Shown one piece after another: positions 8,915 through 15,903 of a DNA stretch of 64,000 nucleotides; the stretch's first letter is position 1; each line of letters starts with the position of its first letter. Both the position numbers and the translations under genes were made by a program. The stretch is from contig NZ_JAIWJF010000004.1 of the NCBI RefSeq assembly GCF_021654115.1, positions 1 to 64,000 of the forward strand, in the 5' to 3' direction. The notes below the pieces were generated by a model. That model made no database searches. It saw nothing but the letters and a program-made list of their open reading frames with translations, and had not been told where the DNA came from. Source of the stretch: Furfurilactobacillus milii. Lineage in GTDB: Bacteria > Bacillota > Bacilli > Lactobacillales > Lactobacillaceae.

Positions 8915-9643
8915 TTATGCATCTTGGCGTGTAGCCGCAATGTCAACTTCACGAATATTAACTTCCTGTGGCATGTCGTACATAAACTTCACAGTTTCAG
9001 CGACATGAACGGGATCAAGGGTGATACCACCCATCGTTTCCTTCCAGCTTTCGTAATCTGACAATGCAGACTTGCTGGTCACATGCGTCAGTAATTCCGT
9101 TTCTGCAGCACCAGGCGCAACCATCATGACACGCACGTTTTCGGCCGCACTCTCTTCACGAATGGTTTCTGACAAACCGTGAACGCCAAACTTGCTGGCA
9201 ACATAAGCCGCATGGTTCACAAACGTCTTCTTGCCGGCCAGTGACGACATGTTCAAAATGGTTCCATGGTGACGTTCACGCATATCGTTTAAGACAATCT
9301 GCGTACCATTCAGCACACCCATCACATTGGTATCCAACATCGTTTGCCATTCTTTACGGTCTTGATTTTGAACGTTGCCAAGCAACATCAATCCGGCATT
9401 GTTGACCAACAAGTCGGTCTTACCGTACTTGTCTTCGGCCTTACGAATAGCTTTTTCAAACTGATCGTAGTCAGTCACGTCAACCGTGTCGATCATGACA
9501 TTATCCATGTCCTTAGCAACTTCGGCCAATTTTTCTTCGCGACGACCCAATAACAACATTGGATAGCCATCGGCAGCAAACTGTTTGGCAATCTCTTCAC
9601 CAAAGCCAGAACTAGCACCGGTAATAACAACTAATGATTTCAT
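8915..9643 (-). CDS. Short-chain dehydrogenase/reductase
   Basis: A 242-residue classical SDR. It shows the cofactor motif TGASSGFG near residue 8-15, LVNNAG near 84, a catalytic serine in MSSLAG and the YxxxK pair in YVASK. The family uses NAD(P)H to reduce or oxidise carbonyl or hydroxyl substrates; the overall pattern resembles YdfG/serine-dehydrogenase-like SDRs but the substrate is unknown. ATG 9643 is chosen because GGAGG lies 9 nt upstream. It is divergent from an HxlR regulator across a 114-nt gap with an inverted repeat, which suggests direct control by that regulator. Confidence 0.9.
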   Translation of the reverse strand: MKSLVVITGASSGFGEEIAKQFAADGYPMLLLGRREEKLAEVAKDMDNVMIDTVDVTDYDQFEKAIRKAEDKYGKTDLLVNNAGLMLLGNVQNQDRKEWQTMLDTNVMGVLNGTQIVLNDMRERHHGTILNMSSLAGKKTFVNHAAYVASKFGVHGLSETIREESAAENVRVMMVAPGAAETELLTHVTSKSALSDYESWKETMGGITLDPVHVAETVKFMYDMPQEVNIREVDIAATRQDA

Positions 9644-9664
9644 TTTTAATAATCCTCCAAAATT

Positions 9665-9710
9665 CCTTTTATCAACGTTTGCAAGTATAATGGGCACATT
9701 GATAAAAAGG
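9665..9710. promoter_or_regulatory. Inverted repeat in the SDR/HxlR divergent promoter region
   Basis: CCTTTTATCAA and TTGATAAAAAGG flank a TATAAT-containing centre, giving a long dyad in the shared intergenic region. Position and symmetry fit an HxlR-family operator that controls both genes; this is inference. Confidence 0.5.
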
Positions 9711-9757
9711 AAGTACGCACCTTAACGTAACTACGAATTGGAAGGATTAACTTAATT

Positions 9758-10123
9758 ATGCAATCACGCCCTACCACGACTCATCCCCGTTACAGAAACG
9801 AATTCGACGCCACGATGCAATTGATTCAGGGAAAATGGAAAATTATGATCATGTATGAAATTGCGGAAACGGGCACCAGCCGGTTCGCCGACTTACAGCA
9901 TCACATTCGCGAAGTGTCCCACAAGACCCTCACGAATCAGTTAAAAGAACTCGCCGATGACGATCTTATTGAACGCCACGATTTCCAAACAGCCCAACCA
10001 CATGTGGAATATACATTAACCGCCAAGGGCCAATCAATCATTCCATTACTGGATGCCATTTGCGACTGGGGCGACACTCATATCGATCACGCGCAGATTG
10101 AACGCTCACTGTGTGACGAATAA
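9758..10123 (+). CDS. HxlR family transcriptional regulator
   Basis: A 121-residue winged helix-turn-helix protein. The HxlR signature is clear: a basic N-terminus, MQLIQGKWKIMIMYEI, then RFADLQHHI, SHKTLTNQLKEL and the wing with VEYTLTAKG. The family usually senses quinones, aldehydes or electrophiles, often with a conserved Cys near the N-terminus; here no Cys is present in that part and the only cysteines are in the C-terminal third (CDWG and near the end). RBS GGAAGG lies 11-12 nt upstream of ATG. It is transcribed divergently from the SDR gene, its probable target. Confidence 0.9.
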   Translation: MQSRPTTTHPRYRNEFDATMQLIQGKWKIMIMYEIAETGTSRFADLQHHIREVSHKTLTNQLKELADDDLIERHDFQTAQPHVEYTLTAKGQSIIPLLDAICDWGDTHIDHAQIERSLCDE

Positions 10124-10126
10124 TCG

Positions 10127-10975
10127 CTAACGTGGATAATTCGTTTGCGGCGTAAATCGTGCTTGCCACAAGAAGTCCGTGACTGCGCGATCAACATGAG
10201 GATTTTGATGGAGCAGGTAATGGATGACACTAATCCCGCCAACCAAAGTTTCACTCTGATAACCATCCACCCGGCCGGCCAACATTTCACCTAGTTTATG
10301 ATCACCCTTAACGGAAACGCCCAAATCGCCACCGGTGCCGAACAAATCACCGGCAATATTTAACACTTGGATGTGCCGCGGAAAACGATCCGCGGCTTTT
10401 TGTTCTGCTTTACTAAACGTCGTCGCAATATTGACGAACTTAGCGGTATCAGGATAATCTTCACGTTTGTCTGCCGCTTTGCCAGTCAAATATTGATAAA
10501 CAATGTTTGCCCCAGATGAATGGCCGACCATGTTAACTGTATTTATATGTTCACGTTGCTTCAGCATTTTCATCACACCAGTTAGCTGCCGTGCCTCACG
10601 TGACGCGTGGTGGTTATCCGCAAAGAGCACAAGAATCAGTGGATTCCGTTTACCAAGCGGTCCGCGTTTATCAATGGTCGCTTTACCGCTCTTAGCGACG
10701 TGAATCGTCCACACTGCCTGACCAATATCATAACGTTCAAGGCGCGCATTCATTGGTCCAAACGTCAGCCAGTTACTGTAGTCACCAGAGACAAAAAGTG
10801 TCGGTGTCTTACTGTATGAAACTTGCACATGACCCAGTTGCTTTTGCTCACTCGCTTCCCAGCCCATGACGATGCCAGCTAGTACTAGCACTGCGCACAA
10901 AACGCCGATCAGCCAGCGAATAAACCGATCCTGTTTGGCTGGCCGCTGCGGCACTGCATGTTTTTGTTCACCCAT
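10127..10975 (-). CDS. Membrane-anchored alpha/beta hydrolase (DUF915 family)
   Basis: A 282-residue hydrolase with an N-terminal membrane segment (about 20-42), so it should be anchored facing outside. The nucleophile elbow is GHSSG, followed by VYQYL. An acidic residue lies in NIAGDLFGTG and the histidine region near the C-terminus reads SVIHYLLHQNP then FLW, as in DUF915 proteins. Substrates are unknown, probably esters. The start is taken at the second Met (10975), where GGGGGA lies 9 nt upstream; the first Met at 10984 is too close to that site. It converges with the HxlR gene with 3 nt between stops. Confidence 0.82.
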   Translation of the reverse strand: MGEQKHAVPQRPAKQDRFIRWLIGVLCAVLVLAGIVMGWEASEQKQLGHVQVSYSKTPTLFVSGDYSNWLTFGPMNARLERYDIGQAVWTIHVAKSGKATIDKRGPLGKRNPLILVLFADNHHASREARQLTGVMKMLKQREHINTVNMVGHSSGANIVYQYLTGKAADKREDYPDTAKFVNIATTFSKAEQKAADRFPRHIQVLNIAGDLFGTGGDLGVSVKGDHKLGEMLAGRVDGYQSETLVGGISVIHYLLHQNPHVDRAVTDFLWQARFTPQTNYPR

Positions 10976-11140
10976 CGGAAACATTCCCCCATTTAATGGC
11001 GTTATTATACCGCACCAACTAAACGAAACTGTGAACTGGCGGAGGTGTGCTGTGAATCATTGGTGAAAATTAATATTTTGATTGTTAGTCAGATTATTTT
11101 CGCGACATTTGCTGAAAGGCATCCGTTTAAGTTTGTACTG

Positions 11141-11339
11141 GATGCCACTTGCGGTTGTCGACCGTGACACGCCGCCGTAGGACCGGATCAAGCCCGCAGT
11201 TCACAGTCTTTCACCTCGTCGGACAGCCTCGTAAAAACCGAGTCTGTCCGACCGTCCGTAACCTAAATTCGGATAACCCACCGAATTAACGTTACCTTCA
11301 CGGCTTTGTATCACGGTCGACGCCCTCCAGCTCATATAG
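11141..11339 (-). repeat. Structured repeat, subtype A (A2), paired with B1
   Basis: Full-length copy read on the minus strand. The closing helix is GTCGACCGTGATAC with GTGTCACGGTCGAC. The third hairpin is CGGACAG/CTGTCCG. The strand CCGTG near the 5' end and its partner near GGTCCTACGG are present. It lies head-to-head with subtype B copy B1, 85 nt away, in the 760-nt gap between the DUF915 hydrolase and thioredoxin genes. Confidence 0.85.
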
Positions 11340-11424
11340 TAGCCAAGTAGTGTAACCACTTCATTTCTAACAAATTGACGAGTTTAATGACCTGTCCGAC
11401 ATCAAATTGAACACAACAATCTAT

Positions 11425-11614
11425 AGTAGTGAAGCTGGCGCAAAACAGAGTTCCGTGTCGGTAATACTTGGCGGCCAGGGTTTAGGCTGCCTAGTATTAC
11501 AGGACGAGTTCAGAGACGAGTGGTTTTTTCGGCTCTGAATCGAGGTAGAAGACTCCGGGCTTCAGGAGGCTGAGACCGGTCCCATGGAACGGCGTTTTGC
11601 GCCAGCGCAACGGC
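11425..11614 (+). repeat. Structured repeat, subtype B (B1), paired with A2
   Basis: Full-length copy. The closing helix is CTGGCGCAAAAC with GTTTTGCGCCAG, then AGTTCCGTG with CATGGAAC. The second hairpin has GTAATACT/AGTATTAC arms and the third TTCAGAG/CTCTGAA. The 3' motif GACCGGTCCCATGG is shared with subtype A. Confidence 0.85.
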
Positions 11615-11663
11615 ATACAGTCGGTTTATCGAATTAAAATGTCATTGAACCTGACGACTGAAC

Positions 11664-11706
11664 AAAAAATTGACCTACTCCTTAGATTAAGGAATAGGTC
11701 AATTTT
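11664..11706. terminator. Terminator downstream of thioredoxin gene
   Basis: AAAATTGACCTA and TAGGTCAATTTT arms around a CTCCTTAGATTAAGGAA hairpin core; A-run and T-run on the two sides make it usable in both directions. Confidence 0.85.
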
Positions 11707-11737
11707 TCAATCTGAAATAAAATCAACTGCGAAAGCA

Positions 11738-12061
11738 CTACATTTCGGCAATTTTTGAATCGAGGTACCGGCTCAATTTTTCTTTAGGATAATAGCCGGA
11801 CACCTTTTCGACAGCCTTGCCGTTCTTGAAAATCACTAAGCTTGGCACGCTCATGACTTTGTACTTTTCCGCAATCGTTTGGTGGTCATCAACGTCTAAC
11901 CGCAAAAAGTTAACCTTGCCATCGTAATCGTCTTCTAACTGGCTCAATACTGGCTCTAACATTTTGCAGGGACCACACCAGGGTGCCCAAACGTCTAGCA
12001 CGGACAGCCCACTAGTCGTTGCCGTATCAATTTCCGTTTGCGTTGTTACATTTTGTGCCAT
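11738..12061 (-). CDS. trxA: Thioredoxin
   Basis: A 107-residue thioredoxin with the redox centre WAPWCGPCK (about residues 26-34), a cis-proline loop (VMSVPSLVIF) and the GxxPKEKLSRYL C-terminal helix. It reduces protein disulfides in the cytosol, using thioredoxin reductase, which is not in this window. GGAGG lies 6-7 nt before ATG 12061. It sits 91 nt downstream of lactate oxidase on the same strand, so read-through from a peroxide-making gene into a redox-repair gene is possible. Full family length, nothing unusual. Confidence 0.96.
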   Translation of the reverse strand: MAQNVTTQTEIDTATTSGLSVLDVWAPWCGPCKMLEPVLSQLEDDYDGKVNFLRLDVDDHQTIAEKYKVMSVPSLVIFKNGKAVEKVSGYYPKEKLSRYLDSKIAEM

Positions 12062-12152
12062 GACTTGCCTCCGTAAAAATTCATGAGGCTAGTATACGCA
12101 ATCGGACCATTCGTTTGCAACTGTCACTGGTTGTTTGCACCAACGTTACTTT

Positions 12153-13262
12153 TTAATAAACCTGTCGCCACATCAACTGATTGTGTTTGACTTCATCAAT
12201 CGTTTTGGTTCCGGCCAACTGCATCGTGATCTGCAATTCGCGGTTGAAGTGCTGCATAACGGAACGAACCCCGGCGACACCACCAAGATTTAAGCCATAG
12301 AATAATGGGAGAGCAAACGCAACGAGGTCGGCCCCACTTGCCAGCGCTTTAAAAGCGTGCTCGCCGCGACGAATACCAGAGTCAAAAATAATCGGCACCT
12401 CATGGTTAACAGCGTTAGCAATTGCCGGCAACACGTCGAACGAAGCTGGGCCACCATCCAATTGACGGCCACCGTGATTGGAAACCCAAATCCCTTTAGC
12501 GCCAGCACCGATGGCCAGCATGGCATCATCCGGCGACTGAATGCCTTTAACAATGACTGGTAATTTTGTATAGCTGGCGATAGCATCAATGTCGGCTAAA
12601 CTCAGTGTTCGTTTGGCCTTGGCATAAATTTCCATGATGTTTAACCCTTCACCACTGTTGTCACTAGCAGAATAGTCCGCCAAATTCACCATCGGCAATG
12701 GAAATGAGAAACCTGTCTTCACGTCGGCTTCACGATAACCGCCAAGCGACGCATCAGCGGTTAATATAATGGCCTTCGCACCTGATGCTACTGCCTGATC
12801 CAAAATCCAGTGGTTGAAGCCATTATCATTGCTCATATATAACTGGAAAAATTGCGGACCACCGTGACCAGCCTTAGCAATGTCTGCCACCCGTTCATTT
12901 GCGTACGTCGAAATCGACATGATACTGCCTTCATCAGCCATCGCCTCAGCGGTTTCTGACTCACCGTTAACGTGCAGTAATCCATGTGCAGCGGCCGGCG
13001 CATCAATCATTGGCGTATTAAGTTCCATGTCCCACAGCTTGGTATGCAAGTCTGGGTTTTCAAGATTGCGCAGTACTCTAGGGACAATCTGGGCGTGATC
13101 AAACGCCGCGGTATTTTCACGCATCGTCCACTCTGTTTCTGCCCCACCCTGAATGTAGCCAAACGCACCAGGTTCCATGCGTGACTTTACCAGTGGTTCC
13201 AAACTCGCTAAATCATTGATTTTAAGTTCCTTTTCGTCCGTACTTGCCTGATATTCAGCCAT
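12153..13262 (-). CDS. lox: L-lactate oxidase (FMN-dependent alpha-hydroxyacid oxidase)
   Basis: A 369-residue TIM-barrel flavoenzyme. The expected residues are visible: Y36, R177, K239 (PVIVKG), H263 and R266 in SNHGGRQLDGG, D295 and R299 in FDSGIRRG. Spacing matches characterised lactate oxidases of lactic acid bacteria, which convert L-lactate and O2 to pyruvate and H2O2. Glycolate or other hydroxyacid oxidase activity cannot be excluded. ATG 13262 has AGGAGG 7-8 nt upstream; the upstream in-frame extension runs through a terminator hairpin and is not coding. Pyruvate oxidase lies 2.6 kb away, so the two could form a lactate-to-acetyl-phosphate route. Confidence 0.9.
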   Translation of the reverse strand: MAEYQASTDEKELKINDLASLEPLVKSRMEPGAFGYIQGGAETEWTMRENTAAFDHAQIVPRVLRNLENPDLHTKLWDMELNTPMIDAPAAAHGLLHVNGESETAEAMADEGSIMSISTYANERVADIAKAGHGGPQFFQLYMSNDNGFNHWILDQAVASGAKAIILTADASLGGYREADVKTGFSFPLPMVNLADYSASDNSGEGLNIMEIYAKAKRTLSLADIDAIASYTKLPVIVKGIQSPDDAMLAIGAGAKGIWVSNHGGRQLDGGPASFDVLPAIANAVNHEVPIIFDSGIRRGEHAFKALASGADLVAFALPLFYGLNLGGVAGVRSVMQHFNRELQITMQLAGTKTIDEVKHNQLMWRQVY

Positions 13263-13317
13263 CGTTTTATCCTCCTGACCATGCGACTCATCACAATTTT
13301 CAACATAATAATGGTAA

Positions 13318-13350
13318 AACAAAAGGCCATTCACATAGGTGAACAGCCAT
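13318..13350 (-). terminator. Hairpin with T-run between terC and lox
   Basis: On the minus strand GGCTGTTCAC pairs with GTGAATGGCC and is followed by TTTTGTTTT. It probably ends the terC transcript. It lies only about 55 nt before the lox start codon, so it could also act as an attenuator if lox is transcribed from further upstream. Confidence 0.7.
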
Positions 13351-13417
13351 TTCAAAATCAAATTTATTATTCAGTTTTCCGTTCATTGTTTGTTCGGTTA
13401 ATATCCTATCCAAAACG

Positions 13418-14215
13418 TTAGTTGTCGCGCCGCGTTTGACGAGACAACCGACGTGATCGTCGCACGTAATGAATAATTAAAGTGATCACCACGGCAACCA
13501 AGATAACGAGACCAAACAGCGTTGAAGAAATTTCGATGTTGATGACTGGAATGGATATGAATAGCTTAATCGCAATCAATGCAATCAGCACATAAGCCAT
13601 CGTTTCCAGCTCCGGAATCTTGCGCATCAAGTTCATAATCACTTCAGCAATGCCCCGCATACACAGGATCCCAATCAAGCCACCAATTAAAACGATGACG
13701 GGATTGTTTGAAACTGCGAGCGACGCAAGCACTGAATCAATTGAGAACACAATGTCCATAATTTCGATTTGAATGACAACTGACCAAAACACGGAAATAT
13801 GCCCGATACGTCGCGGTTTAGCGGACGTTGCGTCAGCATTTGCGGATTGGCCAACTGAATGTCGTTTCCGTTTGGTAATCAGGTGATGGAAATAGCGGTA
13901 CACCAGATAACAAAGGTATAACGCCCCTGCCACCTTGATAATCCAAAACTTGATCAGATACGTCCCAACACCAATAATCAAAAATCGAAACAGATAAGCG
14001 CCCCAGAGACCATAAAATAACGATTTTTCACGTTCTTTTAGATTACTCAACGAGGTCGTTTGAGCTGCCAGAACAACAGCATTATCGACCGACAGTAAAC
14101 ACTCAATTAAAACTAATGAACCAATGATCAACCAGTCATTACTGCTGGTCAATACCGCCGCCCAGTTATGGCCGTCGAAAAACGGTCCGTACAGTTGGCT
14201 TAATAGGTGTAACAA
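13418..14215 (-). CDS. TerC family integral membrane protein
   Basis: A 265-residue TerC/YkoY-type protein with about seven hydrophobic segments. The two conserved acidic membrane motifs are present: LIECLLSVDNAVVLA in the first half and EIMDIVFSIDSVLA in the second. TerC proteins are linked to manganese export and metal homeostasis of exported enzymes. A basic linker (HLITKRKRH) separates the halves. The start is a TTG (14215) with AAGAAGGA about 8 nt upstream; no ATG fits. The rluA-type gene ends 39 nt upstream on the same strand, so the two may be co-transcribed. Confidence 0.88.
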   Translation of the reverse strand: MLHLLSQLYGPFFDGHNWAAVLTSSNDWLIIGSLVLIECLLSVDNAVVLAAQTTSLSNLKEREKSLFYGLWGAYLFRFLIIGVGTYLIKFWIIKVAGALYLCYLVYRYFHHLITKRKRHSVGQSANADATSAKPRRIGHISVFWSVVIQIEIMDIVFSIDSVLASLAVSNNPVIVLIGGLIGILCMRGIAEVIMNLMRKIPELETMAYVLIALIAIKLFISIPVINIEISSTLFGLVILVAVVITLIIHYVRRSRRLSRQTRRDN

Positions 14216-14254
14216 CGATAAAGTCCTTCTTTCTTGCTCATAGGGGCATTGCCG

Positions 14255-15166
14255 TTATCCAAATCTGGAAAAAGCCTCTGGCAACGGTGCATTAATTGTG
14301 ACGCGTTTGTCACTAAAAGGCAATATCAAACTTAATTTAACCGCGTGTAAAAGCATCCGTTGGTGTGAAAAACTTTCGGCATTCGGTTGATACAACGGAT
14401 CACCAATAATTGGATGCCCGTTACCAGCTAAGTGGACCCGCAACTGATGCGTCCGTCCCGTTTTAAGTGTTAACGACACTAGACTTGCCGTTGATGTGGT
14501 ATCGAGCACTTCATATTGCGTTAGCGCACTCTGGGCGTTTTCCCCATTAATCATCCGTTTGCGCCGGTCTTCAGGATCACGACCAATCGCATCAGTAAAC
14601 TTTCCGGTTGCTTGGTCAAAATGACCACTCACCCACGCCTGATAAGTCCGCTGAATGTGTTTATCACTGATCTGCCGGTCTAAAATCGGGACAACTAATG
14701 GCGTCTTAGCCACAATCATCGCGCCACTCGTCGCCATGTCCAAACGGTGAACCATCCAGGGTTGTACCTGTTGAGGCGCCAACTGTGTCGTCAAAAAATT
14801 CATCACAGTTCCTGCCTCATCCGTACGATTGGGGTGGCTTTTCACGCCGCTGGGCTTATTGATGACTAATAATTGATCATTTTCAAACAAAATCGGCAAC
14901 GTCAGGTGATCATCGGGAAGGTATGTTTGGACCGGTGTTTGCAGCTCATCGGCACGGACTGTGGGTGTGACCACATCGCCAATGACAACATGTGTATTGT
15001 AAGGACGATAGCTATTATTAACGCGCACATCTTCGCGGACTCGCAGATAATGTTGCAGCCGTTTGGGAATTAACCACAAACGCAGCAACTCACGAATATT
15101 CAATCCTGCTTCTTGATCGGTCACAACTAGTCGCGTTGTCCATTCATTTTGGTTCACCGTTGCCAA
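14255..15166 (-). CDS. RluA family pseudouridine synthase
   Basis: A 303-residue RNA-modifying enzyme. The catalytic aspartate lies in VHRLDMATSG and the conserved GRTHQLRVHLAGNGHPIIGD segment is intact, followed by LLHA. The N-terminus (about 10-80) resembles the S4-like leader of RluC/RluD. The family isomerises uridines in 23S rRNA or tRNA; the exact target is unknown. The start is a TTG (15166) with GGAGGG 9 nt upstream, the second TTG start in a row with terC. Confidence 0.92.
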   Translation of the reverse strand: MATVNQNEWTTRLVVTDQEAGLNIRELLRLWLIPKRLQHYLRVREDVRVNNSYRPYNTHVVIGDVVTPTVRADELQTPVQTYLPDDHLTLPILFENDQLLVINKPSGVKSHPNRTDEAGTVMNFLTTQLAPQQVQPWMVHRLDMATSGAMIVAKTPLVVPILDRQISDKHIQRTYQAWVSGHFDQATGKFTDAIGRDPEDRRKRMINGENAQSALTQYEVLDTTSTASLVSLTLKTGRTHQLRVHLAGNGHPIIGDPLYQPNAESFSHQRMLLHAVKLSLILPFSDKRVTINAPLPEAFSRFG

Positions 15167-15236
15167 ACCTAATCACCCTCCTTCTTCAACATTAACTTTC
15201 CTGCTGCACCATTAATTGTCAGTCAAATCGATTGTC

Positions 15237-15422
15237 TGCCGTTACCCCGACCAGAAACGCCGTTCCATTGGGACCGGTCTCAGCCTCCTGAAGCCCGGAG
15301 TCTTTAACCTTGATTATGAGCCGAAAGCCACGTCTCATAAGTCATCCCGCAACACTAAGCGGCCAAGTTCACGCCGCTAAATGTTGTCGACACGGAACTC
15401 TATTTCTGGTCAGCTCCACTAC
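15237..15422 (-). repeat. Structured repeat, subtype B (B2), paired with A3
   Basis: Full-length copy read leftward. The closing helix is GACCAGAAA with TTTCTGGTC plus AGTTCC/GGAAC. The second hairpin is CAACATTTAGCGGC with GCCGCTTAGTGTTG and the third TTATGAG/CTCATAA. Its 5' end faces A3 across 86 nt. It lies in the 737-nt gap between the rluA-type and pyruvate oxidase genes. Confidence 0.85.
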
Positions 15423-15508
15423 TGTCACAAATAAGAAACAGTAGCGATTCGGTTCCTAAGATTACCTATTACCTATTACTAAAGACTGCTGATAGTCTAC
15501 GAAACCAG

Positions 15509-15717
15509 CTACTACATTAGCTGAAGGGCGTCGACATTGATACCGAGCCGTGAAGGTGGTGTTAATTCGGAATGGTTCTACCGAATTTACACCACGGACG
15601 GTCGCAAAGACTCCGATTTTCAGGAGGCTTGGCGGCGAGGTGAAAGACTCCGAACCTGGGAGGCTTGAACCGGTCCCACGGCGAGCGTGTCAATGTCGAC
15701 AACCATAGGCGACATCC
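15509..15717 (+). repeat. Structured repeat, subtype A (A3), paired with B2
   Basis: Full-length copy. The closing helix is GTCGACATTGATAC with GTGTCAATGTCGAC. The second hairpin is GTGGTGTTAATTCGG with CCGAATTTACACCAC, a compensatory version of the GTAAC/GTTAC arms in other copies. The fourth hairpin is GACTCC/GGAGGC. It ends about 105 nt before the pyruvate oxidase -10 box. Confidence 0.85.
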
Positions 15718-15798
15718 GACTAACTTTAGTAATATCTGATGATAATAAACTGTTCTTTTAGTCTAACCCAGTTGGAAACAAACCGAGCTTTTAATTTT

Positions 15799-15828
15799 GC
15801 TTACTTTTTGTAAGCTTTCGAGTATAAA
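15799..15828 (+). promoter_or_regulatory. Pyruvate oxidase promoter with inverted repeat
   Basis: TTACTT (15801-15806), a 16-nt spacer and TATAAA (15823-15828). A perfect GCTTAC-TTTTT-GTAAGC dyad at 15799-15815 overlaps the -35 region, a plausible operator. No textbook catabolite-responsive element was recognised. Confidence 0.55.
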
Positions 15829-15903
15829 TCTGTGCATTTTCAAAATAGTAGTCTTAACATTCTAATTGAGCACAAGATATTTAATGAATTGGAGATGCAC
15901 GTT

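Noticed and set aside
15509..15717. Group II intron or tRNA-like structure in the A repeats (GAGCCGTGAAGG resembles a domain V start)
   Set aside because: No reverse transcriptase, no domain V tetraloop arrangement and no splice-site pattern; the copies are only about 190 nt. No cloverleaf can be drawn.
15799..15815. Catabolite-responsive element in the pox promoter
   Set aside because: The dyad does not contain the central CG of the cre consensus; kept only as an unassigned operator candidate.
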